Shown piece by piece: positions 7,718 through 15,578 of a stretch of DNA of 64,000 nt. The stretch is from contig JADLCT010000054.1 of assembly GCA_020847045.1 (NCBI GenBank), positions 62,001 through 126,000 on the forward strand, written 5' to 3'. Numbering within the stretch: position 1 is the first letter of the stretch; the number at the start of each line of letters is the position of its first letter. The translations under genes were made by a program, and so were the position numbers. This DNA is from Bryobacterales bacterium (GTDB taxonomy: Bacteria > Acidobacteriota > Terriglobia > Bryobacterales > Bryobacteraceae). A model generated the notes under the pieces. The model was not told where the DNA came from, ran no database searches, and was given only the letters and a program-made list of their open reading frames with translations.

Positions 7718-8982
7718 AAATTGAGTCGTTGAACGCCTGGGAGATTCTGGATTCGCGCGGAAGACCGGCGGTGGCTGTGGAGGCGCGTCTCTCCGATGGC
7801 TCGGTGGGGCAGGCGCAGACGCCTTCGGGCGCCTCGACGGGAAAACACGAAGCGGTGGAGTTGCGCGACGGCGACGCGGCCCGCTACGGCGGCAAGGGCG
7901 TTCTGCGCGCCGTCTCGCATGTGAAGGGTGAGATCGCGGCGGCCGTGACGGGCCTGGACGCCGGGGATCAAGCAGGTCTGGACCGGTGCATGATCGAGTT
8001 GGACGGAACCGCCAACAAGGGCCGTCTGGGCGCCAACGCCATCCTCGGTGTCTCATGCGCCGTGGCGCGTGCGGCGGCCGTGTCCAGAGGCGTCGAGCTC
8101 TACCGGAGCCTGCCCGCGTCAGGTCGGCCGCTGACCCTGCCCGTGCCGATGGTGAACATCTTCTCCGGTGGCCACCACGCCGCGCACAATATCGAGTTTC
8201 AAGACTTTCTGGCTCTTCCCCTGGGCCTGCCCAGATTCTCCGAGGCTTTGCGAGCGGCGGCGGCCGTGCACACCGCGGCCTACGAGTTATGCGTGGAGGC
8301 CGGTTACGTTCTCACAGGCGTTGCCGACGAGGGCGGCTGGGGGCCGCGTCTGAAGTCGAACGAGGAGGCGCTGGCGCTGCTGACGCGGGCCATCGAGCGC
8401 GCCGGATACCGTCCAGGCGAGGATGTGGCCATCGCCCTGGATGTGGCTTCGACACATTTCTACAAGGACGGCGTGTATCACCTGCGCAGCGAAGGGCGGC
8501 GGTTGGACGCGGACGGCATGATTAGCCAACTGGCCGGCTGGTGCGCGCGCTACCCGGTGCTATCGATCGAGGATGGACTGGCCGAGGACGATTGGCCCCA
8601 CTGGCCCGAGCTTACCCGGCGGCTGGGCGGACGGGCTCAGTTGATTGGCGACGATTTCTTTACGACGAACCTTGCGCGCGTGGAGCGCGGCATCCGGGAG
8701 GGCTCGGCCAATGCGGTTCTGGTGAAGATGAATCAGATCGGCACTTTGACCGAGACGCTCGAAGTGAGTGGCCGGGCGCTTGCGGCGGGGTGGCGAGCGG
8801 TAATCTCGGCGCGGTCGGGCGAAACCGAGGACAGCTTCCTCGCCGACCTCGCCATTGCCAGCGGCGCCGGCCAGATCAAGGTAGGTTCCGTGACGCGGTC
8901 CGAACGGCTGGCCAAGTGGAACCGGCTGCTGGAGCTCGAAGCCAAGGGCGGCATCGAGTACGCGCGGTTGCGGTTCTCTTAG
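7714..8982 (+). CDS. Enolase-family lyase with altered active site
   Basis: 422 residues, full enolase length. Preserved: GASTGKHEAVELRDGD (Ser41), His155, Glu206 in VADEGGWGP, metal ligands Asp243, Glu286 in SIEDGLAEDDW and Asp313 in LIGDDFFTTN, catalytic Lys338 in LVKMNQIGTLTET and Lys389 in GQIKVGS. Changed: the usual QEF glutamate is Asp164 (FQDF), the usual NGG is SGG (151-153), and the near-invariant SHRSGE histidine is Ala366 (SARSGE). The N-terminal GNPTVEV is GRPAVAV. Glycolytic enolase converts 2-phosphoglycerate to phosphoenolpyruvate; with these changes this may act on another 2-phospho-acid, or slowly. It is coupled to the upstream APH-type kinase by ATGA and converges on the SET gene with a 4-bp overlap. 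Confidence 0.88.
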   Translation: MKIESLNAWEILDSRGRPAVAVEARLSDGSVGQAQTPSGASTGKHEAVELRDGDAARYGGKGVLRAVSHVKGEIAAAVTGLDAGDQAGLDRCMIELDGTANKGRLGANAILGVSCAVARAAAVSRGVELYRSLPASGRPLTLPVPMVNIFSGGHHAAHNIEFQDFLALPLGLPRFSEALRAAAAVHTAAYELCVEAGYVLTGVADEGGWGPRLKSNEEALALLTRAIERAGYRPGEDVAIALDVASTHFYKDGVYHLRSEGRRLDADGMISQLAGWCARYPVLSIEDGLAEDDWPHWPELTRRLGGRAQLIGDDFFTTNLARVERGIREGSANAVLVKMNQIGTLTETLEVSGRALAAGWRAVISARSGETEDSFLADLAIASGAGQIKVGSVTRSERLAKWNRLLELEAKGGIEYARLRFS

Positions 8983-9458
8983 CGCTTCTTTTCCTTCTTC
9001 AGGTTGATGGTGCCCCGGCAGGCCTTCGCGCCGCACATGCAGATCACCTTCTCCACGTCGGGATCGAAGTGGTAGTCGATCAGCAACTCCTCGCCCTTCC
9101 GGATGTCGCGGGCGCTGTAATAGAGAATGTGGCCCTTGAAAATGACGGCGCGGACGTTGGGCTCGCACGAGTGGTTGATATACTGCGCGCCGCTGCCCCC
9201 CACCGTGCCGTCGATGGTCCAGTAGTTGTCCAGCGTGAACAGATAGTGGAGCGCGCTCGAATCCGCACGGCGCTTGGTCTCCTTGCGGTTGATCCTCTCG
9301 CCCGAGTACTCGATGATCTTACGGTTCCTGGGAATGTCGGTGAGAGATTTAATGCCCCAGCGGTGGATTTTGGAGCGGAAAACGCGCAGCGGAAAGCAGG
9401 CGTACCGTTCGTCGATCTTGGGAAGGGGTTCTGCTTGTGTTTGTTCTGATGAGGCCAT
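8979..9458 (-). CDS. SET-domain protein lysine methyltransferase-like
   Basis: 159 residues, almost only a SET domain. It opens with a short acidic tail, then RVFRSKIHRWGIKSL, the SET core YINHSCEPNVRA (SAM/lysine channel NHSCEPN) and GEELLIDYHF, and closes with a post-SET-like Cys cluster (CMCGAKACRG) before a basic tail. SET enzymes methylate lysines; bacterial members may act on nucleoid or ribosomal proteins. The target is unknown. Motifs are intact, so it is probably active. Its last bases overlap the end of the convergent enolase-like gene. Confidence 0.9.
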   Translation of the reverse strand: MASSEQTQAEPLPKIDERYACFPLRVFRSKIHRWGIKSLTDIPRNRKIIEYSGERINRKETKRRADSSALHYLFTLDNYWTIDGTVGGSGAQYINHSCEPNVRAVIFKGHILYYSARDIRKGEELLIDYHFDPDVEKVICMCGAKACRGTINLKKEKKR

Positions 9459-9466
9459 GTGGGCGA

Positions 9467-9580
9467 TTAGAAATCGTCCTGTGCGGTAGTCTTCTTCTTG
9501 TTCTTACGCCTGACGATGATGGCTACCACGCAGAGAACAGCCAATACGGCGGCGACGAGCTGAACGGTTTCCTGGGTCAC
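9467..9580 (-). CDS. Small single-membrane-span protein, 37 residues
   Basis: A GTG lies five bases after a strong Shine-Dalgarno (GGAGGA). The reading frame encodes a polar start (MTQETVQ), a hydrophobic helix (LVAAVLAVLCVVAIIV), a strongly basic stretch (RRKNKKK) and an acidic end (AQDDF), then TAA. This is a coherent N-out/C-in single-span protein. It sits between mdh and the SET gene on the same strand as both, 68 bp after the mdh stop, with a hairpin in between. Function unknown. Support is the ribosome-binding site and the amphitopic layout; conservation has not been tested. Confidence 0.6.
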   Translation of the reverse strand: MTQETVQLVAAVLAVLCVVAIIVRRKNKKKTTAQDDF

Positions 9581-9603
9581 AAGATCCTCCCGGTGCTATG
9601 GAC

Positions 9604-9636
9604 GGGAGGCGGAGCGCATGGAGCGCCGCGCCTCCC
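9604..9636 (-). terminator. GC-rich hairpin downstream of mdh
   Basis: GGGAGGCG (9604-9611) pairs perfectly with CGCCTCCC (9629-9636), and the loop holds a smaller GCGC/GCGC pair. There is no T tract on either side, so it may be an RNA-stabilising or partial terminator hairpin between mdh and the small membrane-protein gene. Confidence 0.45.
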
Positions 9637-9648
9637 GGTCGAGCTATC

Positions 9649-10581
9649 TTACATCTTCGATTTGATTACCGTGACGAGCTCGTCGACGGCGGAGACGCTC
9701 TTGGCGAGTTCGGCCTTCTCGGAGTCCGTCAAACCGACTTCATACACTTTTTCGATGCCGTTGGCGCCCAACTTCACCGGAACGCCGACGAACAGATCTT
9801 GCACGCCGTATTCGCCCTGCAACAAGGCGGCGCAGGGGAGCACCTTCTTCTTGTCCTTCAGGATGGAGGCGGCCATCTCGACAGCGGCCGCCGAAGGCGC
9901 GTAATAGGCGCTGCCGGTCTTGAGGTACTTCACGATTTCGGCGCCGCCATTGCGCGTGCGCGTGACAAGGGCTTCGATCTGGTCCGCCGGAAGGAGTTCG
10001 GTGAGAGGGATGCCGCTCACGTTGGTGTAGCGGACCAGCGGAACCATCGTGTCGCCATGGCCACCGAGCACCATGGCCGTGATGTTCTCCACACTGACGT
10101 TCAGCGCTTCGGCGATGAAGGTGCGGTAGCGCGCCGTGTCGAGCACACCGGCCATGCCGATCACACGGTTGCGCGAAAAGCCGGAAACTTTCCAGGCAGC
10201 CCAGCACATGGCGTCCAGCGGGTTGGTCACCAGAATCAGAATGGCGTTGGGGGAATACTTGGCCGCCTGCTCGGTGGCGTTCTTCACAATCTCGTAGTTT
10301 GCCAGCAGAAGGTCGTCGCGGCTCATTCCGGGCTTGCGTGGGAAGCCGGCGGTGATGATGACGATGTCGGAATTGGCGGTCTCCTCGTAGCCGTTGGAGC
10401 CGGTGATGCGGACATCGTAGCCCTGGATGGGGCCGGATTCCAGTATGTCGAGCCCCTTGCCTTGGGGAACGCCATCGACCACGTCGACGAGAACAACGTC
10501 GGCGAGCTCCTGGTCGGCGATGCGCAGCGCGCAATTGGCGCCGACGTTGCCGGCGCCTACAACAGTAACTTTCTTTCGCAT
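9649..10581 (-). CDS. mdh: Malate dehydrogenase (LDH-like family)
   Basis: 310 residues. It oxidises malate to oxaloacetate with NAD in the TCA cycle. The N-terminal Rossmann motif [14 protein letters not shown], the NAD-preferring acidic residue region ([17 protein letters not shown]), the substrate loop [17 protein letters not shown] with its Arg residues, VTNPLDAM, and the catalytic His in [11 protein letters not shown] are all present. The start [11 protein letters not shown] is the family start, and GAGG lies five bases upstream; a longer ATG further up adds sequence unlike the family. A perfect TATAAT sits 33 bases upstream. Confidence 0.96.
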   Translation of the reverse strand: MRKKVTVVGAGNVGANCALRIADQELADVVLVDVVDGVPQGKGLDILESGPIQGYDVRITGSNGYEETANSDIVIITAGFPRKPGMSRDDLLLANYEIVKNATEQAAKYSPNAILILVTNPLDAMCWAAWKVSGFSRNRVIGMAGVLDTARYRTFIAEALNVSVENITAMVLGGHGDTMVPLVRYTNVSGIPLTELLPADQIEALVTRTRNGGAEIVKYLKTGSAYYAPSAAAVEMAASILKDKKKVLPCAALLQGEYGVQDLFVGVPVKLGANGIEKVYEVGLTDSEKAELAKSVSAVDELVTVIKSKM

Positions 10582-10613
10582 GAATGCCTCGATTGGACGG
10601 AGATTGAAGTGCA

Positions 10614-10619
10614 ATTATA
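10614..10619 (-). promoter_or_regulatory. Candidate mdh -10 box
   Basis: A perfect TATAAT on the minus strand, 33 bases before the mdh ATG. It overlaps the stop codon (TAA) of the upstream DUF2752 gene. No good -35 box is seen at 17 bp, so strength is uncertain. Confidence 0.4.
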
Positions 10620-10962
10620 GCGCGGCCAGCAACATGCGGAAGGCGCCGAAAACAGCCAATCCCAGGAACAGGCGGGACCACATGGGCGGCGGAAGCGCGC
10701 GGCCGGCGGCGGTGGCGGCAAGGCCGGCCAGAGCCAGGGGAGAAAAGGGGTGAAGCATGACCCCCTCCACGATGTGGCCATGGAGGAGGGCGGCCACGCC
10801 ATGCGTCATGCCGCACAGGGGGCAGGGGAGAGAGGTTAACCAGCGGAAGGGGCAGACGAGAAACGAAGTTGCGTCCGCCCCCAACGCGAAAAGCCACACG
10901 AGGGTGATGACAGCCAGGCCGGAGCCCAGCAGCCAGCCTCGGTTAGACCTGGTTGCTGGCAA
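10615..10962 (-). CDS. DUF2752 membrane protein
   Basis: 115 residues with three predicted membrane helices (about 11-28, 58-85 and 93-113) and the family hallmark CPFRWLTSLPCPLCGMTHG, i.e. a C-x(n)-C-P-x-C-G-M-T-x-G motif. The family is widespread in Acidobacteriota and Bacteroidota; its role is unknown. The start is a TTG that overlaps the end of the upstream zinc-ribbon gene by 20 bases; a shorter start is possible but would cut the first helix. The tight overlap suggests co-expression with the zinc-ribbon membrane protein. Confidence 0.8.
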   Translation of the reverse strand: MPATRSNRGWLLGSGLAVITLVWLFALGADATSFLVCPFRWLTSLPCPLCGMTHGVAALLHGHIVEGVMLHPFSPLALAGLAATAAGRALPPPMWSRLFLGLAVFGAFRMLLAAL

Positions 10963-11689
10963 TTCCGACTGTCTCTTTGTAGGCCACCGTGATGGCGCAA
11001 TACATGATGGGCAGCGTCACCAGCAGGCCCACAAAGCAGAGCAGCGCGCCGACGATCTGCAGCACGGCCAGCCCCAGAAAGAACAGCGTGAATCCCATGT
11101 AATCGTTCTTCACCACGTCATGGCTGGCCTGGAGCGCAGGCATGAAGTCCATGCCGCGGTCCACGATGAAGAGATAGCTGAACATGGTGGCCGCGCCCAC
11201 AACGAGTCCAGGCACGATGCAGAGAATCATGCCAAAGAAGACGCCGACGCTGATGAGCAGCGAGGCCACCAGGGCGGGAACGAAAAAGTTAAAGCCTTTG
11301 AAGACGTCGGCAAACTCGGGCGTCTTTCCCTGAATTTTCTTAATGGCCATGATGTGCAGGCCGATGATCATCGCGCCTTGCAAAACCACCGGAACGACGC
11401 TGGAAAGAACCAGCATCAACAGTGCGCCGACAATCCACGCCACCAGGTCGGGCTGCACCAGGTTCCAACCCGCCGTGATCCAGCCCATGGTGTCGACGCG
11501 AACCGACGTGGGCGGTGTAAACGGCGCGGAAGAGCCGCCGCCCGCGCCCGCGGACCAACTGGGCGGAGGCGGAGGAGCATAGGACGGTGGCGCATCGCCT
11601 GCGGATGGGGACCCGCCTAGATCGGCGCCGCACACGGTGCAGAATTTAGTTCCATCTGGTAACTGGGCGCCGCAACTGGTACAGAACAT
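10943..11689 (-). CDS. Zinc-ribbon multi-pass membrane protein
   Basis: 248 residues. An N-terminal zinc ribbon (MFCTSCGAQLPDGTKFCTVCG) with two CxxC knuckles is followed by a Pro/Gly/Ser-rich linker (residues about 28-63) and then four or five hydrophobic helices from about residue 75 to the end (for example ALVASLLISVGVFFGMIL). The ATG has GGAGG seven bases upstream; the longer TTG reading would start inside that ribosome-binding site. Similar ribbon-plus-helices proteins are common in Acidobacteriota and have no assigned role; the zinc ribbon probably faces the cytoplasm. It is the first gene of a two-gene unit with DUF2752. Confidence 0.8.
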   Translation of the reverse strand: MFCTSCGAQLPDGTKFCTVCGADLGGSPSAGDAPPSYAPPPPPSWSAGAGGGSSAPFTPPTSVRVDTMGWITAGWNLVQPDLVAWIVGALLMLVLSSVVPVVLQGAMIIGLHIMAIKKIQGKTPEFADVFKGFNFFVPALVASLLISVGVFFGMILCIVPGLVVGAATMFSYLFIVDRGMDFMPALQASHDVVKNDYMGFTLFFLGLAVLQIVGALLCFVGLLVTLPIMYCAITVAYKETVGIASNQV

Positions 11690-11766
11690 GTATGCCTCCA
11701 AGAGTGAGATCGCCTGAGTTTACACCAAGTTGGGAAAAACTGTACCAACAATATCCGACAAATGTT

Positions 11767-13041
11767 TCAGAATACGGCGCGCCACTGGAGGTAGGGCACA
11801 AAGGTATGGACGCCTGAGGTGGATTGTTTCAGGAAGCCCGCCGGAAACACGTTATTGAGCCCAACGATCACCTGCAGGTGCTTGTGGAGGTCCCAGGTGG
11901 TGTTGATGTCGAACTCCTGCTGGATGTGCGAGCTTGTGGCGTTGGGGTTGCGGACGGCGGCGCGGCCGGCGAAGTTGTAGTAGGCGTCCTGGCGGGTGGC
12001 GAGCCAGAAGGAGTGGTATTGGAGGTTCATCACCATACGCGGAAGGGGGCGGATGTCGGCGCCCAGCAGGAGTTCGTTGAGGTTCTGCCAGGCCATGCGG
12101 TCGGCCCAACCGTAGAAGGCGTGGTTGGTGGGGTAGAGCTGGTCGAAGGTATCGCTGTGGCCGTCGTTGGGGTTGGAATCGCCCGAGGCGTGGGAGTATC
12201 CGGCCAGCAGTCGCGGCGCCCGGGCGCTTTCGGCGACACGGTAGCCCAGTTCCCAGTAGCCGGCCCAAGCGCGGTGGGTGGAGGCCCCGCGCGTGCCTGC
12301 CTGCGCGGCCATCTCCAGGTTGTAATCGAACCGGTGGGGCAGCTTGCCAATGGCGCGGAAACCGGGCGTGTAGTGGTCCGTGCGCCCTGCCCGCCCCTCT
12401 CCCGTCTCGCGGTTGGCGATCTTGCGGAAGAGATAGGTTTCCATCAGGCCGCCGGGCAGCAGCTTCTTCCAGGCGACGTGCAGACCCTGGAGCTGGATGT
12501 CGCCCTTGAACCGGTCGAGTTTGTATTGCTGGGTTTGCACGACGGTGGAGGCGAACAGATCGACGCGCGTGGACGAGTCTTCGCGGAACAGCCGGATCGC
12601 GTCGGTGGTGCGCGACGTGTTGCCCCAGTTCGATGAGCCGATCAGGCGTTGTGCGCCGAAGTTGAGCTCCTGCCGTCCCAGCCTTGCGCCGTACTGCGGG
12701 GCATCCTTGGCGCCACGGACGAATTCGGCATAGGCCTGATGGAAGTCAAAGTGATCCTCGGCTCCAGGGGCGGCGGGAGGCCGGTAGCCGGGGGCCTTGG
12801 TGAACTGAGGCTGAAAGACGAAACTGACGCCGTTGACGGGCCGGAACTGGAGGTCGAGCCGGGTGCGGTGCAGGTAGTAGTGGTCGCCGGAGCCGCGCGA
12901 GAAGTTGTTGGAGTTGGTCCCCTCGAAACGGCCACGAAGTTCTACGCCGGCCTTGAACCAGGAGGGGAAGAGCGGTTTTGCCTCTTCGCCTGTGGCCGGA
13001 AGTGCAACAAGGCACAACAGGAAAAAATTCAGGCGATACAA
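11767..13041 (-). CDS. Outer-membrane porin, alginate-export family-like
   Basis: 424 residues from TTG. A signal peptide (LNFFLLCLVALPATG) leads into alternating beta-strand sequence: VELRGRFEGTNSNNF, HRTRLDLQFRPV, ARLGRQELNFGAQRLIG, LLAGYSHASGDSNPNDG, and a C-terminal aromatic strand ending in Phe (LQWRAVF), as expected for an outer-membrane barrel. The GRQELNFG and DQLYPTNHAFYGWAD segments are typical of the Alginate_exp (PF13372) family. Its cargo is unknown; members often move alkanes, sugars or organic acids. Only 11 bp separate its start from that of pta on the other strand. Confidence 0.82.
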   Translation of the reverse strand: MYRLNFFLLCLVALPATGEEAKPLFPSWFKAGVELRGRFEGTNSNNFSRGSGDHYYLHRTRLDLQFRPVNGVSFVFQPQFTKAPGYRPPAAPGAEDHFDFHQAYAEFVRGAKDAPQYGARLGRQELNFGAQRLIGSSNWGNTSRTTDAIRLFREDSSTRVDLFASTVVQTQQYKLDRFKGDIQLQGLHVAWKKLLPGGLMETYLFRKIANRETGEGRAGRTDHYTPGFRAIGKLPHRFDYNLEMAAQAGTRGASTHRAWAGYWELGYRVAESARAPRLLAGYSHASGDSNPNDGHSDTFDQLYPTNHAFYGWADRMAWQNLNELLLGADIRPLPRMVMNLQYHSFWLATRQDAYYNFAGRAAVRNPNATSSHIQQEFDINTTWDLHKHLQVIVGLNNVFPAGFLKQSTSGVHTFVPYLQWRAVF

Positions 13042-13052
13042 TTGAACATTCT

Positions 13053-14024
13053 ATGACATTGCCGTTCCCGGCTCAACGCTTCCTGTCGGCGCAGGCCGAA
13101 AAGGTGCGTCGAATACCTAAACGCAAAAAGATAGTGTTCCCGGAAGGTCAAGATTCTCGGGTCATCGCGGCGGCGGAACGCTTGCGAGCCGAGGGCCTTG
13201 TGGAGCCTGTGCTGATTGGTGGGCAGACGCTTCCGGTGGAAAAATACGCATCCTACTTGCTGGAGCGCCGCCGGGCGAAAGGGATGACGCACGGCGAGGC
13301 CAAGGCGCTGGCGGCCAAGCCGCTGTATGCGGCCTCGCTCATGGTGGCGCTGGGGGAGGCCGACGGCTTCGTGGGAGGGGCGTCAAACTCGACGGCGGAC
13401 ACGGTGCGCGCAGCGTTGCACTGCATTGGGACGCCGCCTAAGGTGAGGACGGTCTCGACCTTTATGGTTTTGTGCGTTCGCGAGGAGCAATACGGTTCGG
13501 GTGGTCTGCTGGTGATCGCCGATCCAGCCATGGTCATCCGGCCGACGGCCGTGCAACTGGCCGAAATCACGATCGCCACGGCGGAAAACGCGCGGACCAT
13601 CCTGGGCGTCGAGCCGGTGGTGGCGATGCTGTCGTTCTCGACGAAAGGCAGCGGAAGGCATGAGGAATCGGCGCGGATCGTCGAAGCGTACAAGATTGTG
13701 CAGGCGCGCGCGCCGGAGCTGCACGTGGACGCGGAACTGCAGGCCGACACGGCCTTGGAACCCTCGGTGGGGGCATCGAAGGCTCCGGGTTCGACCGTGG
13801 CCGGCCGGGCCAACACGCTGATCTTCCCCGATCTGAACGCGGCCAATATCGGCTACAAACTGGTGGAGCGGCTGGGCGGGGCGGCGGCATACGGCCCCTT
13901 TCTGCAGGGCCTGTCCAAACCAGCCAACGATCTGTCGCGCGGCTGCTCGGCCGAGGACATTTATGCCGTGGCGCTGGTGACGGCGTTGCAAGCCGAGGAT
14001 GCCGAGCGGCGCCGCCTGGGCTAG
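13053..14024 (+). CDS. pta: Phosphate acetyltransferase
   Basis: 323 residues, the length of the short (PTA_PTB-only) enzyme. It interconverts acetyl-CoA and acetyl phosphate. Visible features are KIVFPEGQDSRVIAAAERL near the start, ADGFVGGASNSTADTVRAAL, ADPAMVIRPTAVQLAEI, MLSFSTKGSGRHEESARI and the late VAGRANTLIFPDLNAANIGYK. No ackA is in the window. The ATG lacks a good Shine-Dalgarno. The divergent porin start is so close that the two promoters must lie within each other's coding sequence, unless one start is further in. Confidence 0.93.
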   Translation: MTLPFPAQRFLSAQAEKVRRIPKRKKIVFPEGQDSRVIAAAERLRAEGLVEPVLIGGQTLPVEKYASYLLERRRAKGMTHGEAKALAAKPLYAASLMVALGEADGFVGGASNSTADTVRAALHCIGTPPKVRTVSTFMVLCVREEQYGSGGLLVIADPAMVIRPTAVQLAEITIATAENARTILGVEPVVAMLSFSTKGSGRHEESARIVEAYKIVQARAPELHVDAELQADTALEPSVGASKAPGSTVAGRANTLIFPDLNAANIGYKLVERLGGAAAYGPFLQGLSKPANDLSRGCSAEDIYAVALVTALQAEDAERRRLG

Positions 14025-14036
14025 CGCGGCCGAGTC

Positions 14037-14948
14037 ATGCTGCCGTTCAAGCTGATCTATCACGACCGCTATGACCTGAACCTGGGGAACCACGTCTTTC
14101 CCTCCGGGAAGTACCGGAGCATAAGAGAGCAACTGCTCGCTTCGCGCGTGGCCGAAGAGCCGGACTTTCTGACGCCCTGCCCGGCGCGGGACGACGAGAT
14201 TCTGCTGGTGCATGAGGCCGGGTGGGTGAATCGCCTGCGCTGCGGGACGCTGAGCTACGAAGAGATTCTGAAGCTGGAGCTGCCCTACTCACGGCAGATG
14301 GTGGAAGCCTTCTGGCTGGCGGCGGGCGGTACGTTGTTGGCTTCGCAACTGGCCATGGCGCACGGCGCCGGCGTGAACATCGGCGGTGGGTTCCACCATG
14401 CCTTCCCGGCGCACGGCGAAGGGTTTTGCGCGATTCACGACGTGGCCGTGGCGGTGCGCGCCATCCAGCGGGCCGGACAGGCCCGGCGCGTGCTGATTGT
14501 GGATTGTGACGTGCACCAGGGCAACGGGACGGCGGCGATTTTCGAGGGCGACCCCGAGGTGTTCACCTTCTCCATCCACCAGAAGAACAACTATCCGTAT
14601 GAGAAGCCGGCTTCGCACCTGGACGTGAACCTGGAGGACGGCGCGGGCGACGAGGAGTATCTGCGGGCGATCGAGTTGGGGCTGGCGCGCAGCGCCGAGA
14701 TGTCCCGGCCGGAGCTGGTGCACTATGTCGCCGGGGCAGATCCCTATGAGAGGGACCAGCTCGGCGGTTTGAACGTGACCCGCGAAGGATTGCGCGCACG
14801 GGACCGCCTGGTGATGGAGTGGGCGCGGCGCGCGGGAGCGCCGTTTGTGGTGACGCTGGCGGGCGGCTATGCCGAGGACACGGCCGACACCGTGGCCATT
14901 CACTGCGCCACCGTCGAAGAGGCGGCGCGGACGCTATCGGGCGCGTAA
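14037..14948 (+). CDS. Histone deacetylase-like (class IV type) amidohydrolase
   Basis: 303 residues. It has the HDAC fold signatures: catalytic His pair in NIGGGFHHAFPAHGEGFC, zinc ligands in VLIVDCDVHQGNGTA, and GADPYERDQLGGLNVT with the third zinc Asp. GGGFHHA and the short length match the HDAC11-like class IV group common in bacteria. Bacterial members remove acyl groups from lysine, acetylated polyamines or acetoin-related small molecules; the substrate here is unknown. It follows pta by 12 bp, so acetyl phosphate formation and deacetylation may be co-expressed. Its end overlaps the convergent AlkD-like gene by 15 bp. Confidence 0.9.
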   Translation: MLPFKLIYHDRYDLNLGNHVFPSGKYRSIREQLLASRVAEEPDFLTPCPARDDEILLVHEAGWVNRLRCGTLSYEEILKLELPYSRQMVEAFWLAAGGTLLASQLAMAHGAGVNIGGGFHHAFPAHGEGFCAIHDVAVAVRAIQRAGQARRVLIVDCDVHQGNGTAAIFEGDPEVFTFSIHQKNNYPYEKPASHLDVNLEDGAGDEEYLRAIELGLARSAEMSRPELVHYVAGADPYERDQLGGLNVTREGLRARDRLVMEWARRAGAPFVVTLAGGYAEDTADTVAIHCATVEEAARTLSGA

Positions 14949-15554
14949 GGACGGAGCGCGGGCGCGTTCGCGTTGCAGCCAGATGACAGCTTTCTGGATG
15001 AGGCTTTCGGGGTCTCCTTCAAGACGGCGTAGAATCCGGCCCGTCAACGCTCGATGACGGCCCTGGCGCGCCTCGCGCACCAGCGACGCGGCGGCGGAGC
15101 GGCGCTTCCAGAGGTTCGGCGACAAGGTCCAGGGCTCCAGGCGCGCGGCCAGTTCGGGGTGGTGCGCAATGGCCGCGCCGATCAGGTGCATCGAAATGCC
15201 GTCGCAATGGGCCCAGTTGGTGACGTAGCGGTCCAGCCAGCGCTCCCACAACTTGAATTCACACGGTCCGCAACCGCGTGTAAACCGCCGCGCCAGATAC
15301 ACGGCCAGCATGCCCTCCTCATACATTCCTGACTTCCAGAGCTCCTGAAAGAAGCGGTTGCGCGCGGCCGGCGTACGCTCGCGCAAAAGCGGCAGAGCGT
15401 AACGGGTGAGTTCGTGGACAAGGGTGGATTTTACGCCGTAGGGCGTGACGGTCTCGCGGAAGAATCGCCGGATCGCCGTCCGGTCGCCTTCGTTGGCGGC
15501 CGCGCGGAGACGTTCGCGTATCTGCCGGAGCAGCGGGTCGATTTGGACGGCCAT
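14934..15554 (-). CDS. DNA alkylation repair protein, AlkD-like
   Basis: 206 residues of HEAT-like helices. The AlkD hallmarks are visible: TPYGVKSTLVHELTR, the stretch LDRYVTNWAHCDGIS with the catalytic Asp, and SPNLWKRRSAAASLV with the conserved Arg, then IQKAVIWLQRE. AlkD excises bulky cationic alkylated purines without base flipping. It starts at an ATG immediately preceded by an in-frame GTG; either could be used. Slightly shorter than Bacillus AlkD (about 237). It is divergent from the radical SAM gene. Confidence 0.85.
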   Translation of the reverse strand: MAVQIDPLLRQIRERLRAAANEGDRTAIRRFFRETVTPYGVKSTLVHELTRYALPLLRERTPAARNRFFQELWKSGMYEEGMLAVYLARRFTRGCGPCEFKLWERWLDRYVTNWAHCDGISMHLIGAAIAHHPELAARLEPWTLSPNLWKRRSAAASLVREARQGRHRALTGRILRRLEGDPESLIQKAVIWLQRERARAPSLRAR

Positions 15555-15578
15555 CACACACCAGCGTACAATTCGGGC

